A DNA stretch of 64,000 nucleotides, taken from assembly GCA_019454045.1 (NCBI GenBank), contig SKCR01033656.1, positions 186,001 through 250,000 of the forward strand, written 5' to 3'. The position numbers and the translations under genes are program-made. A model generated the notes under the pieces. That model searched no databases, was not told where the DNA came from, and saw only the letters and a program-made list of their open reading frames with translations. Origin of the DNA: Zanthoxylum bungeanum (Eukaryota > Streptophyta > Magnoliopsida > Sapindales > Rutaceae). This document shows positions 1-11,380 of this stretch, one piece after another (position 1 is the first letter of the stretch; each line of letters begins with the position of its first letter).

Positions 1-560
1 GGATATGAATATTTCGTGACCTTAACGGATGTGGCATCACGTTATGCTTATGTGTTTCTTTTGAAGAACACAAATCGGAAACTTTTAAAGTTTCGACACG
101 AAGTAGACAGACAGATCGGCTATAGTATTATACCGTCAAAGTAAGACCGTAATGGAAAATACATAAGCAATAAGTTTCATAAATGCTTGAAAGAGTATGG
201 TATTCTTTCAAATGAGGACTCCTCCCGAGACACGTTAGTTTGACGGTGTGTCCTAACGGAGAAACCAAATTTTATTGGACATAATAAAGTTGATCATGAG
301 TTGCTCTAAGCTACTATTTCCTTCAATGGATAAGCATTAAACAATGCAAAACTTATTTTGAATAAGGTTCCATGTAAATTCTGTTTGACAGACTTCATAT
401 TGGATATGAACCGGAAAGAAATAGGGTTTCACACTTCTGATGATTTGGGAATGCTGGGTATACGTTTAGATGATAACAAACTAAAACCCAAATTAGATAA
501 GTGCCAAATGTAGGTTATCCTAGGGAAAAACCATAAGTATAGTACTTATACATCTCACTA
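1..560 (+). pseudogene. Copia integrase remnant of element G
   Basis: This is the decayed integrase core of a Ty1/copia polyprotein. It aligns base for base with the better copies at 54940-55480 (element E) and 63410-63990 (F), starting at the block that encodes YEYF-TFTD and ending in the conserved integrase-RT linker. Integrase would join retrotransposon cDNA to the chromosome. Here the DRGGEY segment near 135-165 is destroyed by substitutions and small indels, and stops occur in every frame. No catalytic residue set survives. It belongs to the same copy as the RT/RNase H remnant at 1935-3333 and the LTR at 3348-5413; the gag and protease half lies left of the window. Confidence 0.8.
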
Positions 561-675
561 GAGAACAATGTGATTGTTGCTCACCATGCGATTTTCCCAA
601 GAGGAATACCGATATGCAGTGGTAAGTGGGAGGATGGTATAACTCGATGAAAAATCAGAGTAATATTGTTCCAGG

Positions 676-963
676 CACGAAGTACTTAATGGAACACAAA
701 TAGTTTATCAAGGATGAAACTATACCATTAATCTTCCTATACACAAGAACCGCATAGATCGGAGAGAATCAGAAAACAACATGGGGTCGACCAACCGACT
801 ACGTATGAGGAAGTGATACAAGGTATCACTTAATGGAACACAAATAGTTCCACAAATAGTTCCACGAAGTACTTAATGGAACACAAATAGTTCATCAAGG
901 ATGAAACTATACCATTAATCTTCCTATACACAAGAACCGCATAGATCGGAGAGAATCAGAAAA
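676..963 (+). repeat. Local duplication inside element G
   Basis: A 101-base block at 676-776 recurs at 863-963 with one mismatch. The bases between hold a second copy of the segment found at about 1974-2010 (CCAACCGACTACGTATGAGG) and partial repeats of the AACACAAATAGTTCCA type. The host is integrase-RT linker DNA. The near identity of the two copies contrasts with the heavy decay around them, so the duplication is much younger than the element. Confidence 0.85.
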
Positions 964-1187
964 TTGGCTACCTTAGTCCATTTTCATCATTAGAAGAAAA
1001 AGACCGCCCATTTACAAGATTGAATAATCCTACTATGGGGATCGTGCCATTGTCTAGAAACGATGAATTGGGCCATCGGTAATCATGGTTGTGGCGGGGA
1101 TAGACTTGGAGATATCAAAAAGTATACAAATATGCCATAACAAGTCATACCCTTCCTGGATGAAAGCCAGTGCGGGTATCAGACTAA
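964..1187. other. Unassigned filler DNA in element G
   Basis: These 224 bases interrupt the linker of element G and match none of the other elements in the window by eye. They adjoin the minus-strand LTR fragment at 1188-1934, so both may have arrived together. No open frame of note and no primer site next to the LTR end is visible. Confidence 0.4.
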
Positions 1188-1934
1188 TGTTGGTTTCTAA
1201 TAAATACCCAAGATCAAGTTTGAACATAAAAGAATGTGAATAATCATAAGAAGTATGGCGGAATCATTTTTACGAAGATCGGCTTTTGATTGCTAAGAAC
1301 AACAAAAGTTTTCTCCTTGTTGAAGCTTTCGGCCATGGCAAGATTTTGTTGATGAAGATGTACAAGCTCCAAGCTTTAAATGGATCTCAAGCTATTAGAC
1401 TGATTTCACTAACACCTTGTATGATTCTTGAATGTGTGCTAGCAAGATTTGAAAGAAAATTAATTCTTCTTTCAATGGACGAGGCTCACGGTTTTGGAGC
1501 TTCAAAGGGGGAGAGAGAGAGTTTCTTTTGTTTTAATTTTTGTTTTTCCAAAAAACCATAATAAAATCAATTACCAAAAATTTGGTATATGCTTTCAAAA
1601 AGTCAACTAAAATTTTGGCTCCAAAATTGCTTTAAATATCCACACCAACCAACATCATGAATAGTGACTGCATGTCACTCACCAAAAAGGTGAGTTGACA
1701 TCTATCACTAAAGTAACAAGTGATGTAACTCGTGATGTGACTTGTGGGCCCCACTTGATTCAAAATCCGAGTGGGCCCGTAAACACTCGCGGGCTCGGGT
1801 TTGCTAATCCTGAATTAACGAACTTCTGTCACGACGTAATTAAATAATTATGCCTAGCAAAATTACGATTCACGTCGCTAATGAATTAATTCTAAATTAA
1901 CTAGTTTGCCCGAATTAAAATCTAATTTTAATTC
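1188..1934 (-). repeat. Truncated minus-strand LTR fragment
   Basis: Starts with TGTTGGTTTCTAA, the reverse complement of the LTR end seen at 5621, and runs to the palindrome-rich part of the LTR, where element G resumes at TGATCTCACCTC. Its outer half, down to the TGTTGGACAATT end, is absent. The short open frame at 1286-1561 lies inside it and is not a gene. It is probably an old insertion trimmed by deletion or a fragment captured during repair. Confidence 0.75.
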
Positions 1935-3333
1935 TGATCTCACCTCATAAAGATGTTAATCTTGTTGAGGTATACCAACCGACTACGTATGAGGAAGTGA
2001 TTCAAGGTATCGACTTCCGTTATGGCAAAGTGCCATGAGTCCGAAATGGATTCCATGTATAACAACTATGTTTGGACACTAGTTTATGTACCGCAAGGCA
2101 TTATGCCTATTGGTACTGTAAAAGTCTTCAAGGAAGACATACATGGATGACAACATACCAACATATAAAGCTAGGCTTGTGACGGAAAGCTATCGTTATC
2201 AACATTGTGTTGATTACGGTTCAACCTTTTACCTATTGCCACTGTAAATCCATTTGGATAATGCTTGCTAAAGCTATACATTTCATTTATGAAATGTCAG
2301 TTAAAGGTCAAAATCGCTTTCCTTAAACGGAAACCCTTTGGAGGATGTTTATAACATCCTGACGATTTTGTCGTACCATAACTAGCAAATGAGGTTTGCA
2401 GGTTATTCGATCCATGTTTGGATTGAAGCAAGCATTAGGTTCTTGGAATCATAGTTTTGATGTAATCATAATGGTTTATGATTTAATTCAAAACGAAATG
2501 ATTCTTATGTATATAAGGAAGTTAGTGGGAGCGCACTGACAAAGAATTTCCTTTAATAAAATAATGATAATATATTCATTTCTTGGAAATGAAATTCCCA
2601 TATAAAACAATAGGCGAAAGCTTGGCTTTCATAGAAATTCTCCGAAGAATCCTTGAGAGTAACAACCTTTGTTCTCGGAATAAAGATCTACTGGGATAGA
2701 TTTAAAGTTGTTAACACTCTCTTGGAAATTGAACATTGAAAAATGTACGTGACCTGGTGTCTCATAAGCTTTAAGCATATGGAGTCACAATCAGGCCAAT
2801 CCAAGTAACGGTCACTGGATTGATGTTAAGAACATACTTAGTATCCTGGAGAACTAAGCATGATGTCTTAATCTATGGAGAATGAGAACTTGAAGTGACT
2901 GGAATCACTACTGCAAGTTTCCAAACCAATAAAATACAATGGTACTATAAAGTTTGAATAACGGAACAGTGAGCAGGAAATCTTCCTAGCAAGATACTGT
3001 TGCCAAATAAACAACAAATGCGAGAAATTGCTATAGGTGAGGTAGAAATGGAAGCCATTTGGGTCGATAATAAATCTAATTAGATTAGATATGATTCTGT
3101 TAGCAGCTTAGCTAGGCATCAGCACAGGCTAAATAATTAATGGTCTTATCAACGATCCAGATATATACTTCCATATTCATCTGATTCGTTCGGATCATAC
3201 ATTGTGGCGATATGATGATCGTATAAATAACGTCAGACGATATTCATGTAAAACCACAGATGAAAACTTTTCTCAGCAATTTGAGCGAACCGTACATAGT
3301 CCGGATGTTAGACACTCGAGTGACTAGCTATAG
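1935..3333 (+). pseudogene. Copia reverse transcriptase and RNase H remnant of element G
   Basis: Continues the pol of element G. The order matches element E: linker (1935-2130), the MDGN-TYKARLVAKGY block of RT near 2145-2220, the AFLNG and YGLKQA blocks near 2310-2460, then RNase H from about 2740 to 3333. These enzymes would copy the RNA to cDNA and remove the template. Indels and stops break every frame, and the YVDD catalytic block cannot be recognised. This is one of the most decayed pol copies in the window. Confidence 0.75.
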
Positions 3334-3347
3334 GCCAAGTGGGAGAT
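3334..3347 (+). promoter_or_regulatory. Polypurine tract of element G
   Basis: GCCAAGTGGGAGAT lies directly before the LTR start TGTTGGACAATT. The same motif precedes the 3' LTR of D (38269-38282) and E (57342-57355) and, reversed, that of M. It primes plus-strand DNA synthesis. Confidence 0.8.
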
Positions 3348-5413
3348 TGTTGGACAATTATGACCCATAGCGTCACTATTTGTACAGATCATGGTGTTGT
3401 TGTACAAATTAACTATGTGACAAGGAAATTGCACTCTAATCATTTGTGATTAGATCACCTTAGATGTATGAATGATGAGAGGTCCATATGATTAGTTCCT
3501 GGATTGAGATGATATGAGACAGTATCAGTCCACGAAGGATTAATAATTTAAATATCCCTAGTCAGAGTATTATCAAGATAGGACATCGGTAATACGTAAA
3601 AGACTAGTATCGCACTTGTGCGCGTTGTGAGGGCACAACGGCATAGTTCTCATATGTTTAAGTATTGGATACTGATGCAAGTGCGGTAGGAGGTTGTGTT
3701 TCACCGATGGTACGGGAAACAGCTTCGCTCTGGATAGACCCCATCGGAATCCTATTGGTAGTATGACTGTGTGTCTATGGGAGTCCGACGTTAGGGTAGG
3801 TGTATTTGGTCTTAACTTGAGACTTGCACCGCTAATGCTTACGACAATCAATATACATTGGTTGAGGTCGTCCAGGGCATTAACCGGTTCTGTTTACGCC
3901 GATACTAGGTATATTGAGAATCGTAGAGTATTAGGTGTGATGTCAAGACGGAAGTATCACTCCAGTCATAGTGGAGATGATGTCACGCATGATGCGGTAT
4001 TAGTGCTCTTAAGTGTTGCGCAACGGATATTATGACTAGGTCATGTATATCCGATTATAGAGAATAGTTACCAGACATCCGACATGTGCTTCGTACGGTG
4101 CAGACGCAGCTCCAGCCCCAGGCCTAGCACGTGACCATCCGATACTAGATCGAGATGCACGATACGATGTATGCTAAGCCTAATATAGATCATATATTCC
4201 TGTAAGGATATTTCCGGAGAATTGGGTAGGCATGGCGCTTTGCTAGAAGCCAAACTTGTCTTGTGAATCGGTAAAATGTAGTACTTGATACGTACGTGTT
4301 CGGATAGTCCGACAACCGTATTTACTGCCAACATATCTGGGGATCTCATGGGTCGCTTCCCAATGATTCACCAATGACGTATGACTCGCACTTTAATTAA
4401 TCTGGTATTAATTAGAAGAGAGAGAAAATTAATCTGGGATTAATTTCGCAGATATCTTATCTATGATAAAATATCTATAAAAGAGAGATAACGATTAATT
4501 TGGAATTAATCGGTAAATTAATATATTCGATATATTAAACGAAATTGGATTTCGACGCGGAATTAAAATTAGATTTTAATTCAGGCGAACGAATTAATTT
4601 AGAAATAATTCGTTAGCGACGTGAATAGTGAATTCGCTAGGCGTAATTAATTAATTACGACGCAACGAAAAATTTTCAAATTAGGAATTAGCGAACCCGA
4701 GCCCGAGAGTGATTACGAGCGCATTCGCATTTCAAATTCGAGTGCGGCACGCAAGTCACATCAAACGTCAAATCATTTGTCACATTAAGCGTCAAATCAC
4801 TTGTCACTTTGAGTGATGTGACTTGACAACATGTCACTTTATTAAAGTTGATGTGACTTGATGGACATAGATGTTGGAGTGTGGAACACTCAAGCTTATT
4901 AAAGTTGGTATATTTGACTTTTTGAAAGTTAAATTAAAAATGGAAAATCATTTATTTATTTAGAAAATATATAAAGGAAATGATTTACACCATTTACCAA
5001 CTTAACATAAATCTCTCTACACTTATTCTTCTTCATCTTTCTCTCTCAAAGTGGCACCCAAGGGGCTGCTCACTGTCCAGAAATGGCGTGAACCATGGAG
5101 GATAAATCACTGATTTTTGTGGCAAAAATCATGGTGCTAGAACACTTAGAAGTCATACGAAGGTGTTAGGGAAACCCACCCACGAGCCGGGAACCGTTTG
5201 ACGCAAGCTTGAAGCTCAAATTCATGGAACAAAACTGAAATTACAAGGCAGTGGACTGCTGCAGTTTGGCGCCCATTGGAGGTGGAAATCTCATTTTTAT
5301 TCTTCATCAAATCGTCTCAACCGATCGATGTGAGTATTCCGCAACTTCTTCTATTTGTTTTCACACATATTCATGCTTGTTTGATGATCTTGGGACCTAG
5401 AACAAAACCAACA
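3348..5413 (+). repeat. 3' LTR of element G
   Basis: A 2066-base LTR from TGTTGGACAATT to AAAACCAACA, similar along its length to the D LTR at 38283-40368. It has the AT-rich hairpin array (4394-4669), direct and inverted repeats of the GTGACTTG/CAAGTCAC type (about 4750-4865), a TATA-like TATATAAAGG at 4968-4977 and the CCGATCGATGTGAGTATTCC block shared by the group. It abuts the truncated leader of element H, so no target duplication can be read on its right side. The open frames at 3694-4035 and 4068-4349 lie inside it and are chance. Confidence 0.88.
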
Positions 5414-5620
5414 ATTATGGCATCCTTCACATTCGGCCAAACCAATGATTTGGGGAAAAATTGATCCAATCCAATTTTCATCAAATTGATCATGCATAAC
5501 ACTATGTTATCATCATTCAAGTATATATCAACAATCAATTTCATCAAAACATGCTCAAATCATTTTTACCCAATTTTATCCTAATTCCAATTTCATGCTC
5601 AAAATGGCTCTAGATACCAT
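5414..5620 (-). mobile_element. Truncated leader of element H with primer binding site
   Basis: Reverse complement of a copia 5' leader. On the minus strand the primer site TGGTATCTAGAGCC (5606-5619) follows the LTR end at 5621. It resembles the initiator tRNA-Met site TGGTATCAGAGC with one extra T, as in D (22982-22994). Homology to the D leader continues to about 5414, where the end of the G LTR begins. The rest of H is missing. Confidence 0.75.
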
Positions 5621-7610
5621 TGTTGGGTTTCTACTTTAGTCCCAATATCAATTCAAACAATGAAATCATGTGAATACAATAAAGAAGTATGGTGGAATCA
5701 TACTTACAATGATCGGGTGTGAGATGCGAAGAACAATATAACTTTATGCTCCTCATTGGAAGCTCTCGGACATGTCCCACTTTGTGCTCCATTTGTATTC
5801 TTCAAGCTCCATGGAAATGATCTTCAAGCTCCAAGCTTTGGAATGGATTCCATGCTCATGGGAAAGGTTTCCCTATCACCTTTGTATGTCCTCTTTTGAG
5901 TGCTAGCTCCCTTGAAAAATTTGCAACAAACTTTTCATCTTCATCATTGTGACATTCGGCCAAAGGAAGAAATTGTGGAGAGAAATGGCCCTTAGCCGAA
6001 ACTAGAGGAGACGAAGAGAGTGTATTGTGTTAATTTGATTTCCAAAATCTAATACACAAAAACAATTACCAAATTCAAATAAGGTACAAGGCAATAAAGC
6101 CTTCCAACCACCACCATCAATCATGAATAGTGACTTTACATCACATCACTCAAAGTGACATGACTTATATCACTTGATTCATTAGTGATTTGATGCTTGA
6201 TGTGACTTGTGGGCCCACTCGATTCGAAATACGAGTGGCCCCACAAACACTCCCGGTCTCGGGTTCTTTAATCCGAATCAACGAATTTTCCATTGCGATG
6301 TAATTAAATCAAATTCAATTAAATAATTATGCATAGTAAAATTACTATTCACGTCACTAACGAATTAATTCTAAATTAACTCATTCGCTCGAATTAAAAT
6401 CTAATTTTAATTCAGTGTCGAAATCCAATTTCGTATAATATATTGAATATATTATTTTATCAATTAATTCCAAATTAATCATTATCTCTCTTTAAATAAT
6501 ATTTTATCCAAGATAAAATATCTCCGTAATTAATCCCAGATTAATTTTCTCTCTCTTATTAATTAATCCCAGATTAATAAAGTGCGAGTCATACGTCATC
6601 GGTGAATCTTCGGGAAGCGACCCATGAGATCTCTGGAGATGTTGGCAGTAAATCCGGTCGTCAGACTATCCGTACACGTACGTACCTAGTACTACATTTT
6701 TACCGATTTACAAGACATGGTTGGCTTCTAGCAAAGCATCGTGCCTATCCAATTCTCCAGAAATATTCTTAAAGGAATTATCAGGCGTAGTATACTAAGT
6801 ATTGTGTATATCGATCCAGTATCTGATGTCACATGCTAGGCTTGGGGCTGGGAATGTGTCCACCCCGTACGAAATACATGTCGGATATTTGGTAACTAGT
6901 CTCTATAATCGGATAAACATGACCTTGTCATAATATCCCGATAGCTGCAGCATATAAGAGCACCAGTTTCGTATCCTACGTGATCATAATCTCCATATGT
7001 CTGAAGTGATACTTCTATCTTGGCATCACACCCAATACACTACGATTCTCAATATACCTAGAAGAGGCGTACACAGAACCTGTTAAAGCCCTGGATGACC
7101 AAAACCAAAGTATATTGATTGTCTCAGGTATTAGCGGTGTAAGTCTCACGTTAAGACCAAATACACCTACCCTGAAGCGGACCATAGACACACAAACATA
7201 CTACCAATAGGATTCCGCGGGATCTATCTAGAGCGAAGCTGTTTTCCGTACCATCGGTAAAATACAACCTTTTATCGCACTTGCATTAGTATCCAATACT
7301 TAAATATATGAGAATTATGCATTTACGCTCCCTCAACGCGCACAAGTGCAATTCTAGTCTATTTCGCATTACCGATGTCTAGTCTCGATTATATTACGAC
7401 TAGGGATGTTTAATGATTAAAACTTTATGGATTGATACTGTCTCATATCATCTCAATCCGGAACTAATCATAAGGACTTTTATCATTTATGTATCTTGGT
7501 AATCCAATTAAAAATGATAAAAGATCAATTTCCTTTGTCACATGGTTAATTTATATAACAACACTATGATCTGTACAAATAGTGATGCTATTGGTCATAA
7601 TTGTCCAACA
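5621..7610 (-). repeat. 5' LTR of element H
   Basis: A 1990-base minus-strand LTR, TGTTGGACAATTATGACC (7610 downward) to CCCAACA (5621). It has the same layout as the G and D LTRs, including the hairpin array (about 6340-6580), the GTGACTTG repeats and the conserved start. With the G LTR it forms two arms of an inverted repeat separated by 207 bases. Its outer side meets unrelated copia RNase H DNA at 7611. Confidence 0.87.
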
Positions 7611-7639
7611 AGTTCCTTATGAAAATGTAGTTGGAAGTT

Positions 7640-8277
7640 TAATGTACGTAATATTGTGAACAAGACCTGTTATCTATTTCGATGTTGGAATTGTAAGTAG
7701 ATACAAATTCAATCCAGGACTAGCACATTGAAAAGTAGTTAAAAGAATATTTAGGTATCTGAAAAGGACAACTTATTACTCATTATGCTATCAAGGAAAT
7801 AATATGTAATTGCTAGGCTATACCGATATAGATTGGGAAGGAGATTTAAATGAAAGAAAATCTACATTCGGTTTTGTTTTCTTACTAAACAATGATGTCA
7901 TATCATGTAGCAATAAGAAACAATCTTATATAGCCTTATCCACAATGTAGGCCAAATTTGTGGCATTTTCATTTACAGTACAAGAAGCTATGTGGTTGAA
8001 AAGGTTCTTCGATCATTTGGGTATATCAAATAATGCTTCTGGTCCAATATTAGTTCACAATGATAATGAAGCAGGAATAGCCTACAAAAAAGACCCAAAA
8101 TTTCATTGTAAAATGAAATATATAGATATCAAATATAATTTTGTAAAAGACATAGTTGCACGAAAAGAGATAAACATGAAGTATATTTCTACGCAAAAGA
8201 TGGTAGTCGATCCATTGACCAATCATGTTCTTATAGATGTCTTTGTTATACATGTAAAAACTCAGAGATTACGTTGA
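7640..8277 (+). pseudogene. RNase H domain of a different copia lineage
   Basis: Translation gives a copia RNase H C-terminus. It has a WKAVKRIFRYLKRT block near 7728, GYTD near 7816, LNERKSTFGFVF near 7850, SYIALSTM near 7930, an open stretch from 7960 with the QEAMWLKRF block, a DNEAGIAYKKDPK block, and an IDIKYNFVKD block followed by a PLTNH end. RNase H would degrade RNA in the RNA:DNA hybrid. At least two in-frame stops interrupt it, one just before 7960. The sequence differs clearly from the RNase H of elements D, E and M, so it is another copia lineage that I cannot name. The rest of pol is absent; the minus LTR of H ends at its left edge. Confidence 0.82.
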
Positions 8278-9308
8278 TGTTAATGTACTTACATATTATG
8301 ATGTGTTTTTTTTTTCCCAATAATATTTACTAATGTTAATACTCATTGATATTTATATTCAATGGTTACATGTTACTATGTTGATATATGTTTAAATAAA
8401 TATACTATTAGTTGGTATGAGAAGCATGTCGGGCAAGTGAATGATTAGCCCTCTCACACGAAAAATCGTCTCCATTACTTTATGTTAATGGGAGATGAGA
8501 TAAATTTTAAGCTAATTATATTAGTGATAATTTAGAGCGCTCAAGCTTGAAAATTAAGTAATGTCATTATGTGGTAACTTTCTCTATGATATGAGAAAAG
8601 GAGAATAACTTTATTTCACCTTACTTGTCTTAATGTCAGATGTAAGTTGGACATTGTGTTTGTCCGAACTATCATTTGTATGGTATTTTATGATACATAC
8701 ACTCAATAGGAAAGAGAGAATAATGTAACACATGTTTTCATACCATGTGTACAATTGCGACTATTAAGAATACAAGTAAAGTTCTCGGTCTTGATATTGT
8801 GTGAGACCCTTAAGATTATTTAAATCCCACATTGTATCATTTAGACTCTTTATACTTCTTAAAACCTAGAATTGATGATCGCTATCTTGGAGTGTTACTG
8901 AATGATCATGAGAGATTCGATCCAAAAGAACATATCTGGAAAAACAAATTGAATCAAGATTGAGGGATTCGAGAAAAGAGAAATATCACTATATGAGTAA
9001 TATCGCATCAGCTTGTATTCACCGGTTGAACAATTATGTTGTTTTATGTGATCAAGCATAATTGCGAATTTAAAATAAATATTACATTTGAAAAGAGATC
9101 GAGAGAGATATAATTTGATAAATGATCAAAGATACCGCATACCTAATTCACTATGGTTCTATCTATTATTCGAATAGCTAAATATTCCTAACAGATGTAT
9201 AGTAGGTGAGCTCTCGAAGTATGCTGGTCGCATTGCATAATTGCTAAGAATGAATTATTTTTGTAGAAACCATAAAAATTATTGATCCCATCATGTATGA
9301 GTGAGAGA
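8278..9308 (+). other. AT-rich 3' noncoding stretch after copia RNase H
   Basis: No coding frame or known motif is visible. It lies between the RNase H remnant and a possible LTR start at 9309, so it is probably the 3' untranslated part of that element. It has poly-T at about 8307 and imperfect short repeats. Confidence 0.4.
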
Positions 9309-9600
9309 TGTTAGGAAATGTTAGAAAATAACATTTAGAAAATGTCAATGGGGAACATGTGGTACACGCATGATGATAATTTTTTTGGAGGGATTAGAGG
9401 AATCATTAAGTTACCAAATGTATGTGATTAAATAGTAATCAAAACATTCAAATGTATATGATTGCATAGTAATTAATGCTTGCTTTCAAGTGCATGTGAT
9501 GATATAGTAACTTGATTTCCCCTCCAATAAATATGAGCTTGCTTATTGAGATAATCAATCAATTAAGTTTGATTGAGAGCATCTCTATAAGAAGTAAAGT
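9309..9600 (+). repeat. Possible LTR start of the 7.6-kb copia remnant
   Basis: AGTGAGAGA followed by TGTTAGGAAATG looks like a polypurine tract plus LTR start, and CCTCCAATAAATATGAGC near 9520-9537 resembles a copia core promoter. No second copy or LTR end was found, so this is a weak call. Confidence 0.35.
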
Positions 9601-10540
9601 ATGCAATTTTATTTTGAAAAACTTAGATTTATTTTAATATGTTTATAAATAAATTTATGACTAGTAATATATATATGGTTTGATCTTAAATGAGTCATTA
9701 TATATTTATTCCATTAAAATATTAGGAATGATTTATATATAATTTTAAAAGGAACATTTGCAATTTTAAGGAATTCTTTTACTTCGGTAACACTAAAACA
9801 AATTTGTTGCACCTTAGTTTCAACTATAATATTGTTGATGGTGCATTCCCAAAAATTAAAATAAAAATCAAATTAATCTAAACTATACAATACGATCAAT
9901 TCACTGTGGATTAGTGCTGAACACTATTTATTTATTACTTGTGGACATAAATGATCATGAATCACGACAAGGTGTCGGATAACTGACAGCTTGTATTTTC
10001 ATTTTGAAAAAAATTGATAAAATTACTTATAAAATAGATGAAAGCAGTGAGACAAAAATACACATTTCATTATGAATCACAAAATACATATTAAGGTTAG
10101 ATTTGTCCATAATATACCACTATATAAATAGGGTTATCAAAATAAATTCATTAATATAATGTTACTCACATAGCCAATGAGTATATACAAAATGCTCCAA
10201 AATAATCTACGATGATTTATGTTAATCACAAAATATAAGAAAAATAATTACAACAAAAATTCGTTTAGTGTATTATAAATTAATTAAAAACTTGATTTAT
10301 TAATAAAATATATTTAATTTATTTATTATAAAATAAAGGGTGTGTTTAAATTAATTTTCCAACAACGTTGACAAGCGGTAAATATGTTATTATTTACCGC
10401 CACTCTAACTTAATATTTTGTAAGTATTTCCAGTCTTGTGAGCATTTTGATGTGCTTTGGGTTCATTTTGCAGATAAGAATAACATTAAGACTCAATTGA
10501 ATCAATTTAGGACGTAACTAATGAAATGTGGAATAAATAG
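9601..10540. other. AT-rich sequence with no recognised feature
   Basis: Very AT-rich DNA without a usable frame, terminal repeat or match to other parts of the window. Runs of alternating A and T (for example 9670-9740 and 10260-10330) dominate. I see nothing else here. Confidence 0.5.
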
Positions 10541-10717
10541 GGGCGAAACTGGAAAATATAGCGCTCGTTGCGACACTGGACCTCCGCGTCTCGACGTAAA
10601 TGAAACAAAATGTGCCAAACTGATAACTCATGTGCGTTGCGATACTAAACCCAACGCGTCACGACGTGAAGCCTCGAGCGTCGCAACACTCAACAATACG
10701 TGTGATCGTGACATTAC
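10541..10717. repeat. Two imperfect copies of a CG-rich motif
   Basis: GTTGCGACACTGGACC...CGTCTCGACG (about 10568-10596) recurs as GTTGCGATACTAAACC...CGTCACGACG (about 10637-10664), and a third GCGTCGCAACAC follows near 10678. The CpG-rich motifs stand out in AT-rich surroundings and sit just outside the end of LTR fragment Q. The open frame at 10521-10784 spans them and has no protein support. Confidence 0.5.
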
Positions 10718-11249
10718 TATAACATCCCCAATCCGGAGATGCTACCAGCAGGGAATACGCCGTACTATCCCCTTGAGCCTTTAACATTCTCACTATGAAC
10801 AACACTAGTACTTTTTTCAAATATAAAAATCATGTATGGGACCACTGTCCAAAACCTTAACATAGAATATAAAATAATACACAAAACTTAAACTCAACAT
10901 CACTTATTTTACAATTCTATACATGAGTACGGATACATAACTTTATTAAACAATCATCTGAAACTAGACTTTACTTGACTTAACTGAACTTTATCTATGA
11001 CTTAACCTGTGGAACGAACACCCTAGTGACTGCGATCAGTATCCATCCCCTTGAGCTCGTCCTCCGAGTAAACCTGCAAAACAAAGAAACTGGGAGTGAG
11101 GGAGTTAGATCGTTTGAACGATCTAAGTGAGTGGACGATTAAAACAAAAATCGATATGCTTTTATGAAAACTGAAAGTTTGTAATTACCTAAGGTTTTGA
11201 TCCTATGAGGAAACACAATAATCAAGACATGTCCTGATTACTGTAACTA
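10718..11249 (-). repeat. LTR fragment Q, gypsy-like, minus strand
   Basis: Read on the minus strand it ends in GGTAGCATCTCCGG and GGGGATGTTATA, matching the end of solo LTR N (GGTAGCATCCTGG and GGGATGTTACA at about 22010-22041). It also has TTTGCAGG followed by a short GTA/TTA block like N near 21620. It is therefore a second, diverged LTR of the same broad type, cut at about 11250 where the end of the S LTR begins. Confidence 0.55.
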
Positions 11250-11375
11250 TGGAATTCTAACACGCAACTACGATATCAACCAATTACAATATAACCCCAA
11301 AATATTAAATCAATGCAAAATATAAAAAATAAACATCACTTAAAATCCACACAATATTTTGGTGACGAAGTGGAA
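11250..11375 (-). repeat. Left part of the split 3' LTR of element S
   Basis: On the minus strand this reads GGTTTTCCAC...GTCACCAAAATATTG and ends near TTAGAATTCCA, the usual tail of SIRE-type copia LTRs. The other part of the same LTR is at 40825-41660 and ends with CTCCCACGAGTT. The insertion of Z separates them. The exact outer end at 11250 is an estimate. Confidence 0.55.
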
Positions 11376-11380
11376 AACCC
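11376..11380. repeat. Left target-site duplication of Z
   Basis: AACCC here and AACTC at 40820-40824 flank element Z and differ at one base. The reading is supported because S LTR sequence continues on both outer sides. Confidence 0.6.

Noticed and set aside
1286..1561. 91-codon frame as a gene
   Set aside because: It falls inside a minus-strand LTR fragment and has no conserved motif.
3573..4349. Open frames on both strands, repeated at 38497-39007
   Set aside because: They lie in conserved LTR sequence of G and D, overlap in antisense and are broken in other copies.
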